From positions 156,604-220,603 of the forward strand of contig MPNW01000062.1 of the NCBI GenBank assembly GCA_011800805.1: a DNA stretch of 64,000 bases, given 5' to 3'. Shown here one piece after another: positions 24,966 to 39,478 of this stretch. Positions within the stretch are counted from its first letter, which is position 1. Every line of letters starts with the position of its first letter. Under the pieces are notes generated by a model. That model was not told the origin of the DNA. It did not search any database and saw only the letters and a program-made list of their open reading frames with translations. Source of the stretch: Hirudo medicinalis. Lineage: Eukaryota > Annelida > Clitellata > Hirudinida > Hirudinidae. The translations under genes were made by a program, and so were the position numbers.

Positions 24966-25855
24966 CTGGAGTAGATTTTAAACGAATATGCTCATCAATC
25001 GATGTTGCAATAGTTTCAACTATTAAATTAATTAATTAAAAAATTGTTTTATTAACCATTAACTACATTAATTTAATTCCTTAAACTCAACTCATTCATT
25101 GCCGAAAATGGGTAGCCATAAAAAGATGGCAAAATTAGACAAAATTAAGACTTTAAACTTTCGCGTAAAAAACATCTCCGGATAATTTGCGGGTCCGATA
25201 AAATTTCTGGATATAAATGGAAGCATTCCAAGTCCGTGGTTGTCTGGAATCTTAATCGGAACCTTCCCACATCGTGACATCATTCACTGGAGAGGAATGT
25301 GTCGATGAATTTCAAGGACATTGATTTATTTTTTACGTTGTTACTGTTGTTGCATTAGTCATTAGAATTGTTTACTCTTGTTTAGCTGTTATTGTTGCAA
25401 TCCAGTAATAGGAATTTCAAGATACATCTTCTCAAATCCTCGCAATAAATTTAGCTAATACTTATAATTAAGTAATAAAGTAGACAATGCTTTTATTTTG
25501 TCAGATTATAAATATAATGAATTTATTATTATTTATTTACATATATGATTTATTTAGAGATATTAACGCGCATTTTATTTGCAATGTTAACATTTAATTA
25601 ACCTGCAATTAATTTTTATTAAACATAAAAATATTTTTATTTATTGTTGATAAACAGTAAATCACAAGTAACCTAAAGGTCAAGTGCATGCAAGAACCAT
25701 CATTGACTTAATGCAAGCATTTGATGAATTGTCATTCATTATTTCAGAAATAATTGAAAATTTATCGGTGACATTTCCCTCTGACATTTCCAGTGATTGA
25801 TTGCAATTACAAATTACAAAACCTGAGTTATTTCTTGGCTTCGGATTCTGCCATC

Positions 25856-25960
25856 ATCAACCACCATCAACCACCACCAACCACCATCAACCACCACCAA
25901 CCACCATCAACCACCACCAACCACCACCAACCACCACCAACCACCATCAACCACCACCAC
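25856..25960. repeat. CAACCACCA minisatellite (9/18-bp period)
   Basis: Alternating CAACCACCA and CAACCACCAT units over about 105 bp. The open frames over it (NHHQPP-type peptides) are by-products. Confidence 0.95.
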
Positions 25961-26000
25961 AACGTCCTTATCGCCAACATTCTCTGTAAACTCAATTAAA

Positions 26001-26015
26001 CACACACACACACAC
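26001..26015. repeat. (CA)n microsatellite flanked by CTCTGTAAACT repeats
   Basis: Seven CA units lie between two copies of CTCTGTAAACT. The second copy leads into a hairpin, AAACTTGT-TTGTTT-ACAAGTTT, near 26020-26043. Confidence 0.85.
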
Positions 26016-27254
26016 TCTGTAAACTTGTTTGTTTACAAGTTTGGAGAGTTGAGCCTGCTTACTTTTAAGTGAAATTTCAAGAAAATAATAAATCCAGATA
26101 TTAAATTTATTGGTATAATTCAATTGTTGCTATTAAATGAATTAAAGTTTATATTTTATGAGGTTTTTGGTTACGCATTTAATACAATATGAATAACTAT
26201 TTGAAATGATTAATAAAATAATTGTTAAAAATAAAAAAAAGTCAACTATCTAGGCCTATCCATTGAGAGTTCAGAAACGTTATCAAGGCCAGCTTCAGAC
26301 GACATAAAAACCTAAGCCTTTTAAGAAGGAATCATCTTCGGGAAAAAGCGCCAAATATCGATTTAGCGCCTCTGACGCGTGACGCCAACCAAACAATCTT
26401 GGAGAAGTTTTGAACAATCATTCAGCTAACCCCGATGAAGTAAACTTAGCAAAATATCGATAGATCATCGGGTCTACTGGAGGAACTGATAACTTGTAGT
26501 AAGCACTGGTGACACCTCGTCCTAAGGATTGATTCTGACCACAAATCAAGGTGTGCTTTGAAGATAAAAAGAAGATCAATTAGACGATTATGGCCGATAA
26601 ATGCGTCTTGCCACAGCTTACAAAACAATGAAAGCACGGATATCATATTTATACGGCCATCAATTTCCTTATCTCTCTAGGAGAATCCCAGTCATTGCTA
26701 ATCAATAAAGATGTATTTTCAGATATTCGTGGAAAACACCGAATAGGAAAAAGAAAAACACTGTAAGATAAGACAACAAATCATGCCTGGACACCTTGTA
26801 AATTATTTCATAATTTCAGGAATTTATCTTCTATGGATTGCATGAAGACAAGTAGAATATTTATCAAAAAATGGTTCAGCTGTATTATTGTTATTATTAC
26901 AATTTATAATATAAAACATTAATAATTTATTCATAAATAAGCCATAATAATCGTTTAAAACAAACATTTAAAGCATTTTGTAACAATAATATAATTACAA
27001 TCATAAAATAGGCCATCGGAATTTAAACCAGCAACCTAAACCATCCGAACCCTGTTCTCTCATTGGTCCTTAAGGTATCAACCCCCTAAAATTAAAGCCA
27101 GGCGTGTGATCTACACATCTCCGTGACCTCTGATGACCTGCCCGCTAAAGTCATGAATACAGAGGTTCCTATCTTCATCCCGAAGTATTAAAAAGGCTTT
27201 CATGTGAGAGGAGGTTATCTTAACCTGGAAAGTGGATGTACATGTAGGCGCTAC

Positions 27255-27474
<220 letters not shown>

Positions 27475-30400
27475 CTTAATCTTATTGATGATATTAATAA
27501 TAACACTAACAAATTATTACTTAATTAATTATGAATGCTAAATATTGCTGATCTATTCATTGGGCACACTTTTACCCCACGTGTAAGTGCTGGCGGTGGT
27601 CTCCGGCATGAATCCAAGAATGAAGCCTCATAATTACATCTGAAGCGGGAAAACGGCAGATGACATTTTCCGTGGAGATCACGAAGGAAAAGCCCGAAGA
27701 TTTAAAAAGCTTTCAACACATGCTGGATCATAATCGAAATCAATGTTGATCGATTCAGCCATCTTGTCTGGATATTAACAGATGATGAATCATTGAGAAC
27801 TTCTTGGAAACTTCATTCAGGAACGCGTGCTTGATGTTTGAATACCAGGAGATGGATAGGATGACGGATGGCTCGGGAAACTGTAAAAGAGGGAATGAGC
27901 GAATTGAATCAGCATCGTTGCCTCAAATAAACCACACGACAGGACGGATGGATGAGCGCCCGGAGGGGTCGACGGATAAAAGGAGTGGAAACACTGTCGC
28001 CATGTTGCAATAACTGAAATAAAAAAAAAGCAAAAAAAAAAAAAACAAAAAAACAGAATCATCGAATAAAAATTATAAAAAAAATGGAGAGTCATCGAAA
28101 ACAGTCGAAGAGAACAAGGGTTATTGCAACCTTAAAAATGTTGCCATTAATGCCGGAAATTACTTGAAAATTGAGAGAATTATTTTTTTTTGCGGACTTT
28201 CGGATTTAAAACACAAATGCGAAATATTTTTGAGTTGGTTACTTGTATTTGAGCTGAATAACATCCATTCATTACTTAATTGGCTTTCCTTAATTTTAAG
28301 CTTTTAGAAAAAACAAAAAAATTTTACAGGAAAATCCACAAAAAAGAAATGATCAATTTCTGAGTAAATATTCCAATGTTCATCATTCATAAAATGCGAC
28401 TCAACAAAGAAGTTTAGAGACACAAAAGATGGACGGGTGTTTGGAAAAACTTCCACTGGAAACTCGGAGGACTGCAGATGGATGGGGTGGAGTTAATCCA
28501 TCATTCTTGGATCACTGTCCCGAGTAATTCCAACCGCATCGGTGCTTCCATCATCATTGCCTCTAATCCGAGCATCATCAGGAGCTGAATATTAACGGGA
28601 TTAAATGCCAAATATTCAATTTATTACGCTTAATTGCTCTCAAATATCTTAGCATTCAAATGTGCTTCTGAACAGGAGTATTTGTTTTCCACTGGAATGA
28701 ATGTAAGCGGCTAATTCCAGAGATGAAGATTTTTTTTAAAAGCATCTAGTTGACTTTAGTAGTTCTTGAGTACAACATTCTTTCAAGCCAAAGATACTTT
28801 TACATCCCGAACATTTACTTGTTAACACGAAGGACCTTCGGTTAGGATGATATTATTAACTAGGATTACACTATTACGTCCCTTTAATATCATTAATTCT
28901 AAGTCATTCATTCATGATTAATACAAGCCAAATGTAAAAACGTCATGCTTTGGACGGCGACGGGATGAGTGTCATGTTGAACTTATTTATTTCTGGATTT
29001 CCAACAAATTCAGTTCGTGAGATCGGACGTGGGAAATGCAGAAAAAGAATTGGCAATTGGTGGTGACCAGCACGTGGGGGACGACAAGGAAAGACTCAAC
29101 TAGTAAAATGGGTTAGAAATATAAATTAAATTCAATAATGAAAGTTAATACTGGATTTTCAAGCTGGAGTTTCATTCGGAAGGAAATTAAATAAAATTAT
29201 TCTCTTCTTTTTTGTAAAAATTCTAAATGAGACTTTTTGAAGTTCACTTTTAAATACAGCGAAATTAAAAAAAATCGTTTATTGATAAATGGTGATTTAT
29301 TTATTGTGTTTTAAAATTTAATTGTGTTTATTTGGCCTGGTTTTATTTAACGACTCGTGATTTTTGCTAATTTCAAATGCCGAATTCAAATTTTTTAAAT
29401 AAACTTTCCTTTTCGGAGAATTCTTCTAAGAAGACTTTGTTCTGAAATAGACTATGAATGCAATTATTGTGATTAACATAAATATTGTGATGTTTAAATT
29501 TTCCAATCACTGTAATAAAAAACACAAATAATAATATTATTTATTTATTATGAATTAATATTTACATAATAAAGATAAAAACATTAAAAACATATTTTGA
29601 CTTGCTAACTAAGTCCAAGAATGGATGGATGAATTGAAAAAGTGCCGAATTAATTGAATTGCTGATTGAATCAGTGATTGATGTGAGCACAAAATAAATG
29701 GGAGACAAATAATTAATTGATGCATTGAAACAATCACTTCTGTTATTGATGCTGCGAAGATCATTCTCAACAATACCTGACTTTCATAATTATCTTCAAT
29801 CACCAACGATATAGAAAATTTATTTTATACATTTAATTGTAATTCATTAAGGTTTTTGAGCAATAATGTAATTCTTAATCCCACAAAAGGATCACAGAAA
29901 ACGCCAAGATGTAATTCATTTCACTTAAGAGAGTGCATCTTCTCACGCGTCGTGGAAATTTGGTGCGATTTATTTTAGAAATTCATTTTGAATATCCAAA
30001 CGAAATCATTGAATCCCAATCAAAAGTTCAATTCAAGTTTATGGCGATCTTGAAAGATTGATGGAACGCAGTCACAACAAACAACTACTCTTTAAAACAA
30101 ACACCAAGTGACTCTGTAATGAATGCCAATGTACCGAACCCAATGGAAGGTTTTTCCAGGCTGCCTGAAGAAAAAACAAAACAGAATAAGAATGAAGCTA
30201 TGAACTCATCCGAGCAGATTGGTAATGAGGACACGGAAGCTAAAGATCAACTTGGATCCTCTCCTAATGTCGCCACATAATTGGATCACAACTCTTGACA
30301 AACGGCGGATCAAAGCGGAAAAGATTGCTGGTTTTTCGCCCTTTCTTACATTTCCCTCTTCAATTCCCTCGCTCAGTACAATGAGCACCATCCCGTGGAA

Positions 30401-32461
30401 ATTTACACTTTTGTGCCCAGAAATTTACTTCGTTAACTTTCGAGTTATGCGAAAGGTTCTTCATTCTTATTCTTCTTGTCGACGCAAAACACTTAGCTTA
30501 ACATTTGCGGACTTCCTCGTCATTCCTGCTTACTTTACACGTGAAAGAACTCCACGGAATATTATTATGGAATATTATCATGGAATCATACCATAGTAAT
30601 AATTACTTGCTTCTTGTTGTATTTTAGGGTTGCATTTTAAAGAAAAGACAAACATAATTTTGGAAGGAAATAATAAAAATGCAGGAGAAATATTTCATCA
30701 AATTGCAAAACGTCACAATGAAAAAATGGAATGAAATCCTGAAATCATCCCCAAATTTCCTTCACCGCGTGAAAGTTCCCTTTGAAGAGCGTTGCAGGTG
30801 TGATGGAGTGGGCATCCGTTGAGGATCTCACATTTTCCATAAAACTTGTTGATCAAACATCCATCTCTCCAGCTGAGGGAGAAAGTGGTGGTTGTTTGCC
30901 TAGTTAGAAATGATGATCTCGATAAGATGATGATTCAGAGAAATTCCAATGCAATTTGTTTTAAATATTTACAAACTTGAATTCTTCATCGGTTTTGTTG
31001 TTGGAATTTCTGCTGCTTATTCAAATTTATTGGTTGTGTGATTTATTCCAATTTATTGGTGATTTATTTTTATCAACTTAATTAATTACAAATTAATGTA
31101 GACATTTCCAAATCAGAAGAATAGATGAATAAGTGCAGGTTAAAACATTCTTTAAAGCAGTGATGACGATCCGTGATGAGATCTTGGAATCATTGTTAAA
31201 GATTCTGATATTTGACTTCAACTCGGAGGTCCATGAAGGCAGATGAGAATCTTTTGACTCCGTTATGCTCCTCCAAACGGAGCTGGAAAGAAGTGGAAAA
31301 GCGATGTTGATCACCACCACTCATCCTCGTTCCAAAAACTTTCCAATGGAATAAAGTTTCAATCCGCATCTTGAAGCCTACTTTTATTTCGAGATCGCGA
31401 TGGGGTCGCGCCCAGAGGGTGATTACACCTGGTTCTTCATTAATCATAGGGGCAGATTTTCAAAGGTTGGTCGACATGGACATACGGCATGGAGAGGAAA
31501 TAAATTGCAGGGAGGTGCTCTCAGCCTATCAAGTTTCAAACTAATTTTTCCAAAGGCACACGACAATGGCGGCTATTAATCTTTCTTACTCCAGTTCAAC
31601 AGGGCTTCAGGTGACAAATGCTTCATGAACTTTTGAACTTCTGAACTCTTTCGTCCGTTTGATCGCTCAAATTATCAGAAAATCGACCCTTGGTTCAGCA
31701 GGGCGTGATGAAATATTAATCCATTTTATTTACGATTACCCGCCTTGTCGTTAATTCTGCGATTAACGTGCGATTAGTCGACGTACGTCTGAGAGAAAAG
31801 CGTATGACTAAAATGATTCCAGTTTTGTGAGCGCTCCATGAAATTGGGTTGTTCCACTTCTCAAGGGTCAAACGAGAACTAGCCGAAAGATCAATCATTG
31901 TGCGAATATGAAGGTTTCTGGAGTTGCATTCATTGAATTTTCAGCTTCAATTGCTGAGGTTTTTAAAAATTCATCTCTCCGTGATCGATGGGTGGAAGGG
32001 TGACGGACGAAAGAATTCGGAGTGTTGGCAACAAAATGGATTGTTCCCCAAAATCTGGGCGGGTTTGAAGGTCTGAGTGTAAAAGAGCAATTTACAGGAG
32101 GAACATCTCACGAGGATTTATTTCGCAATCTTTTCGTTCTCGACGTCATTGCTTCATTACATTTACTCACAAAATATTTAATTGTCAGTCATAATTTTCA
32201 ATAGCAGTTCAATTAAATTAATTAAAAAAAGTAAAAAAAAGTTGAATTTCAAATTCTTTATGGATCCTCAAACAATCCTTGCGTCCTCAATGACCAGGAA
32301 ATGGAGCAGTGATTTCCTGTGCCTCATAAAAAGTGTCAAAGAAACATTTACAACAACAAATACAATCTTAAAATTCAGAAAAGGATTTTATTTTTCAAGG
32401 AAATAGCAAGGAAATTGACGCATTATTTCAAAAATAATTATAATTGATGCGAGTTTTCTTC

Positions 32462-32605
32462 GGAATATCAAATAGTTTAAGAATATCAAATAGTTTAAGA
32501 ATATCAAATAATTCAAGAATATCAAATAGTTTAAGAATATCAAATAGTTCAAGAATATCAAATAGTTTAAGAATATCAAATAGTTCAAGAATATCAAATA
32601 GTTTA
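32462..32605. repeat. 18-bp minisatellite, eight copies
   Basis: Eight tandem units of AGAATATCAAATAGTTTA or the AGTTCA variant, partly alternating. Confidence 0.97.
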
Positions 32606-33060
32606 TTTTCATTGTTTTAACATCTTCCTATTAAACTCAGAATTCGAGATTAATTTGATTAAGTTGAACAATTTCAAGTAAAATATAAAATAAACAAGAT
32701 TAAAAAGCCTTGAACATCGCAATCCATTTTGACGAAAGGATGGTTGGAAAATAATCCAGGATAAAAAATTATTTGGACGCATTTTTCGGCCATGAAGGAA
32801 AAAGGAGAGTTGATACATCGTCCTGTCCGAGGCATTTCTCTTCCTGATAGGAAGGTTCAACCGACGACACCAACTTTTCTCACATGGCAAACATCCTTGG
32901 AAAGAACATTTGGAATTTCCAGCTCAATTTGAGGACAGCAGTTTCGATCCGTCATGACGGACTTATTGACAGCTGCTTGTTGGTGATGTTTGTTTAAGAA
33001 TCCCACCTGACAAGTTGGGCAGTTTATGTTTTTATTTATGACGTTAAACTTATTTTTATT

Positions 33061-33120
33061 ATGACATTAAAATTACAATTACTATGACATTAAAATTACA
33101 ATTACTATGACATTAAAATT
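33061..33120. repeat. 23-bp tandem repeat, 2.6 copies
   Basis: Unit starts ATGACATTAAAATTACAATT; two full copies and a partial third, perfectly matching. Confidence 0.95.
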
Positions 33121-33398
33121 GTTACTTAATGTGATGGTAATTATTTTTATTAATACTTTACGCTGCTACAACTTTGTCTGTGTTGTTTTTCTAACTTGTC
33201 TTATTAGAACTTTTTTTTTATTAGAACTTAAAAATGTTGTACTTATCCTTTATTATCTAAATCCACCTTCAAACTCTTCTCCATTCAATGTTACGGTTCA
33301 AGATTAAATTCTTCAATCCCTCACCAATGAAAATTCAATTTCAATCCTGTCCCTTCGATATTCTTATCTGTTGTTTAAAAATCTTATAAATTGTAAAT

Positions 33399-33653
33399 AT
33401 TGCAAGGTATTTTTTAATGCGTTCATTTGTTTATGTTTTCTTACGTTGGATGTGCATACCTGGAACTTGTTAACGAGGGTCGGTCTGATGGCGGAAGAGT
33501 GTGCTTCCTTAAGACTGAACCTGAGNATTGCAAGGTATTTTTTAATGCGTTCATTTGTTTATGTTTTCTTACGTTGGATGTGCATACCTGGAACTTGTTA
33601 ACGAGGGTCGGTCTGATGGCGGAAGAGTGTGCTTCCTTAAGACTGAACCTGAG
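33399..33653. repeat. Exact 127-bp direct duplication around a single N (assembly joint)
   Basis: 33399-33525 and 33527-33653 are identical, separated by one N at 33526. Length equals that of the duplicated flanks at 58342-58941. Read as one real copy present twice by assembly error. Confidence 0.9.
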
Positions 33654-36600
33654 TTGTTTTATTTTAGTTTTTGTTGTGGTTTTAATGTTTGTGTTTGAGG
33701 CGTTTTAATGTTTGTGTTTAAGGTATTTTAAGGTGTTTTGTTGAATAACATTTCTCTAAAAGAAGCATTACCCATCATGTAATATTATTTACATACTTTA
33801 TTTCTGTTACTACAAAAATTAATTAATTTAATATGAAAATTTTTTTGTTACTGTTATTACTGTTATCGATGTTGCTGATGATAGAGCTTGAGTTGCCGTC
33901 AGTGAGTAAGAAAGTACGCATTAAATGTGACATTCGAATACATTGTAATTTACGATAATTTGTTTGCCTGGAAGAAATTCAAGTGGAAAATATGGTTCGA
34001 ATTAATCGCATCCATCGGTCATGCTCGGGTCTGCCGATGGTTGGAGCAGAGGTGGATATTTACTGCCTCCTCTTCACGGGTTTTCCAGGTTGCAGTTAAG
34101 CAGCTGTGGAGTCACATTTACCAGAAGCGCTTATCACGTCATTCAGATGATACGGCACGATTATAAGCAGCACAACATATTGCATGGAAATCTCTGCATT
34201 ACCACCGCCAGAGGCTTATTTGCAGCTTTTCCAAATCGCGCGCAACACATCTTTTCCATGTCATTCCAGCTGGAGAAGATTCGGCAACAATGAAATGAGC
34301 AACAATGGGCACTTGGCGACCTGATAAAATTTTCATTGTTCGTTTCTAGTTTTATTTGGTCCAATAAAGTTTTTGAACTGCAACATCCATTTTTCAGCAT
34401 CCACGGAATTACAATTATTAAGTTGAATGGCAGCTTATTATTTGTGAAAATGCACGTTTTTATTTTTTGCAATCTTAAGTGTTAAATATTCTCATTTTTT
34501 AAAATGTTTCTTCAAATTATTTGCAATGTTAAACAGACAAGTTAACATATTTTGTGAGAATTCCTCCACTTTAATAGTCTTGAAATGTTTCTGTGAAAAT
34601 TTGACGTCAAACACGATTACGTGAATAACGCGTTTCTCCAATAATCCAATAATAATGAGTCTTGCGCAAATAATTGAAGTCTCATTAAACTGAGAGAAGT
34701 CCATTTAATTCAATTTCATTTTCAGTGCAAGAAGAATAAAAAAGAAAGAAGCACATAAATAGAGCCATCACATTTACAAACGCAGCCCCAGAGTTCAAAC
34801 TTCAGCATAATCATCACCACTTCTTTACAAACAGCGGCAAAGAACGTCTGCCCAAAATCAGGAGATGTCTTCAGCGTACAAACAACTCATCCGACAACTG
34901 CTACTCAAAATCAACTACTATCCAACTACAATTATGACAACCACGCAACGACAAGTGCTACCACTATTCTACAACAGCAACGACAACCACCGGACCCTCG
35001 TTGTTGCAAGTCGACAATTTTATGAACCAGTTCAATCGATAGGACAGACTCCACTCTGACAGCATAAATTTCGACATTTAGGGTCCTTGGAAGAAGAAAG
35101 GTTAATTGATGTTTAGATTGAAATCTACGCTGTCGATCGGAGTTCAAAGCAAGTAAAGAGAACAAAATTCGAACGCAGAGTTGGAGTTTGGAATCATCAT
35201 TTGCCAGGCAGATGTCGTGTCCATGGGGAATTATCATTAGTTGCAATCTCGGATTCATGAAGAAAAGACTATTTAGAAGAAATTGATGGTGTCCGGCAGA
35301 TTTGGGGGCAGTAAAACAGGGCAATGAGCCATTACCACGGTGCTCGTAAGTTCCCTTGTAAATTGAGGTTTCGGACGTAAAATCAACCCAGACTTTTACT
35401 TCTGCCAATTGTAGTTATACGCATGGAAGGGCTTTTGATGGAGTTATGAATTCTATGATTTCTGTCTATTTTGTCCACAAAAAATTTGAAATTTTTTATA
35501 ATTATGAAAAACATGCCTCTGAATACAGCGGGTGTAACTGACGTCTTGGTCAAAGAATCACGCCGAATAACTCCACTTGACAAGGGGATTAAACGGATTC
35601 ATAATAAAAAAAATCAGAGATAATAATTTAAAAATTATTTTAAAATACTTTCTTATTTCTCTGAATCGAGAAATATTTAAACATCATGTTCAACGTTTTA
35701 GTGCCACACAGCACATGTTTTCAAAATAAATCAAAACTAGCCGACCAACACTTCCAGCAAAAGTCTAGTTCATTCCCCATTGTTCGTGATCAGAAAGAAA
35801 AGAAAAGAAGATAAAAAAAAGAACATATATAAAGTTAATAACAGGTCATTAGTAGGGAATTTTCACTCCTCCTCTTCCATAAACAAGGCTGCGAGAGGCC
35901 ACCGAAGAGTTTTAAAATCAGCTCGGAGGTCTGTCGTTCCTAATTCTTTCAAGTCACGACTCCTTTCCAGGTGCTAAAATGGAACAGAGCTCCAGCCGAC
36001 CAGAGGTTGTTACATCCATCCTCCTTGGGGTTTTTTATTTCTTCCGTTCCCCTCCATCAAATTCCATTCTGAAAGGCGCCCCAAGTCTTGGATACAATCA
36101 GGAAAATTGGCTTCTTCCTTGTGAGCTCTCAATAGAATCCGAAGACTGACATGGGAATGATTGAATGCAAATACAAAATAAACTTATCGCTTTGTTGTTG
36201 TTTTACGGGGTGCAACAGTTTTTTGTGGTTTACTTTTATTTTAGGTCAAGCAGAGACTCTGACTCATGCAACGACTCCAGCTAGCAACACTTGAACTTAA
36301 AACTTGATAAAAAAAAAACATTGAAGTTTTCAACTGTTTTCTGAGGAATTTTAGCACTCGGAAGCATTTCAAGAGTTTACAACTTAGTGTAAAAGTGTAA
36401 AAGGATATTACAAAATATAACAATTACAAACAGGCAATTTACCATTCCGCCGACCACTCATTCAACTTTGACTTCCATTTGCAAACTCCATTTTCCACTG
36501 CATTGATCGGGGCCTCAAGTTTTTAAATGAAACATATTGTGTTCCTCTTTTATATTTGGCATCTGTCGGATTTAAATATCTTTATACGTCCAAAACATCC

Positions 36601-38770
36601 CAAAGCATTATAATCTCGGTCTTAAGTTTAAAATTCGACCAAAGCATGATCTGCTTTTCAGGAAGTGACATTCTTTAAGGATGACCTTACACGATGAACA
36701 TTGTAAGAATAAAGATATACTTCGATCATTTGTATTTTCTAAGATTTGTAAAAGTAAACAAAATATGGGAAAATAAAAATGAATTTTAATAATTAAATTC
36801 CGTTGTCTTGCGACATAAAAGAATGCCAAAGAGAGTTCGACTTTCTCGTCCTCAGGCCATGCTTCAAAGTCGTTATTGAGTTGAGTAAAGACACAATGTT
36901 ATTATTATTATTATTATTATTATTTATTATTAATATTATTAATACTACCACTATTGCTATTATAAATTAAAGCAAATTATTGATATTACTATTTGTAAAT
37001 AAAAAACTGATGATGTTATTGGTAAATAAATTATTATTATTATTATATATTACATATTATTTGTAATTTGTGAATAAATCACTGATGATATTATTTTCAA
37101 ATATTACTCACAGAAGTTGTCATTAAGTTTCGACTGCTTTTTATTTCTGATGTCTTGAAGAAATAATCGTATTTGAAGGAGAATATGCTTCACTTGAGTT
37201 ATCGAAAGTCGTAAACGAATGGAGATTAATGTTTGATCAAAGCATCTGAACATCTCATCCATTCTGATCGGAAGATATTAACAAGCGCTTGCCATTATAA
37301 ATTATGAAAAAAAACACCAAAGTGTAATAACATGGAAATAATTATTATTAAGGAATTCATAATTTTTACGACTAAATTTTTATATGCAATTAGAATATGT
37401 AAGAACCACATTTGTGTAAAGTTAAGTAATTTTAAAAATTACACTTGCAAGGTATTTAATATTTTTACAATTATATTTTTCTACAACAAAACATTTGAGA
37501 ACGTCGACAATATGTTTCGAATATCTTTTAAATTTAGTTTTCATTCGGTTATTTTTTTTTATAAAAATGATTAAGGCTAAAAAAAAAGGAGTCTCGGACA
37601 CAAAGAAGAAAATGATAAATTCAGGACACAACGAAACAAAGCCGTTGTGGAAATGGAAAGCATTTGAAAAGTGGAAGAATGTTCCTCCAGAAAGCATAAA
37701 CCATCACTGGCCCCGAGCTGTTTTCGCATTTCTCAGGAGTTATTAAGCTGGAATTGGATGGAAATCTACCTCACTGAAGGACAGGTGGAGTTAATCCAGG
37801 TGGATTGTTAACTGAGTTGCAGAAAAAGAGGTTCTTGAAGGAGTTAAGTAAAATGATATTTGAATGAAATTTGAATTATTAATAGATGTTGGTGATGAAT
37901 TAAATTCGAAATGGTAATAAATTATTGCATCTATTTTATATTTTTGCATCTAATTGACAAGAATGTGTCCGAAAAAATAATCCGATCAACTAATTTTCAG
38001 CCTTTTCATTAAAAATGAAAACAAAACTGAAATGATTGAGGAGAGTTGAGTTTAAGTTAAAGTTTCACCAAGATCAATTGATAAATTTTATTCCAAACTC
38101 AGAATTTTGGGTGAAGTATTGTGAGCTACTGATCTCACGACGTAAGAGCACTGATCAGTTTTTTTCATTTTGTTATGTTGTCGTGTGGATGTGCGGACAA
38201 CAAGTATTAATTTGATTTTAAAACTTCCGTTTGCTGGCACAGATATGCTTTTAATTTTTGTAGGTCATGTCGGTATTTTTTGTGTTTCAAAGAACTTTTT
38301 GTTTCATGTTTAAATATTTAATTATAACTCAACAACAATTAATCATAAATTTATATGTTAATTGAATGGGTTGAGTTAATTGCTTACTAATAATTTTTAA
38401 ACAACATATAATTATGAACAAAACATGAGGTGAATTCTAAAGAGTTATTGAGTCAGGGTTCAACCAGGACACAATTACATGGACGCCACCTGCTGACGAA
38501 GTGCCTAATGGAATTGAAGTTAAACGAATTATTTTCCAGGAAGATTTTGAAACGTCGGAAAAGCTGGAAAAGATGTCAAATGAACAAATCGTTTCAAATG
38601 CTTGCAGATGTGAATGTGAGCTCCATGGAAAGATCACGAAGTCAATGTGTGGAGTAAATCTGTCGTCCAAGAATGTCTGGATTGTTCCCGCTTTTTAATC
38701 TCAAATCTCTGTTGTCAGTGGAGATGCGAATGAAGGAAAGTACAATTTAGAATTTTTAACAAAATTTAAT

Positions 38771-38840
38771 GATCGAGTGAGCGAGTGACTGAGTGACTGA
38801 GTGAATGAGTGAATGATGGAGTAAATGGGATGAGTGAATA
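38771..38840. repeat. Imperfect GAGT/GAAT tetranucleotide tract
   Basis: GAGTGAGC, GAGTGACT and GAGTGAAT variants in tandem. Confidence 0.85.
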
Positions 38841-39245
38841 AGTACACGAGTGGTTTAAGAATAAACTCTCATTTTGTCTCATAATTGCAAATCTTAACAC
38901 CTGGATGGAAGGAACCTGGTGGACTTACGTAACTTCCATTTCAATGATTTCCAGTGGAATAATTTTTCCAATCGTAGTCATCACCGAGGTGACTCCAGGG
39001 AAGGACGAATGACATCCGCAGAATGGTGGAAAGCTCTGGGTATTTCCTGGAAAAATTGTTTATATCCAATAACTCGGAAAGTTTTCTCATCTGTGTAACT
39101 CTCTCACCTCTATTTTATGTTTTGTGATCACGAATTAATGGAGAACTTTCAAAGTTATCAAGACACGCCATCTTCGAACCAGGGGTGTGATCAAAGTGAT
39201 TGTAAGAATATTGAGCAAAGTTGTAATAAGTAATAATTTTATAAA

Positions 39246-39478
39246 GTAATTATAATATTTAATAAATACAACATAATAAAAATAATAATATCAATAATAA
39301 TAATAATAATAATCATCATTATCATCATCACCATCTTCAATCTAGAAATTGGCAGTTTGTCGGTAGCGTAATTCTAATATTTAATAATTACAGCATAATA
39401 ATAATAATAATAAAAACATCAATTATAATAGTAATAATAATAATATTCAATCTAGAAATTGGCAGTTTGTCGGTAGCG
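39246..39478. repeat. Tandem duplication of about 110-120 bp
   Basis: Copy 1 is 39246-39367, copy 2 is 39368-39478. The left parts are diverged AT-rich sequence, while the last 33 bases (39336-39368 and 39446-39478) are identical and include CTAGAAATTGGCAGTTTGTC. Confidence 0.9.

Noticed and set aside
33371..33708. Two similar peptides suggesting a duplicated small gene
   Set aside because: The DNA is an exact 127-bp repeat at a single-N assembly joint.
34932..35408. 158-codon minus-strand open frame
   Set aside because: Longest clean frame on minus, but no domain, no splice context and a C-terminal Val/Ala/Arg/Cys run derived from ACA/CAA-rich repeats; a chance frame is more likely.
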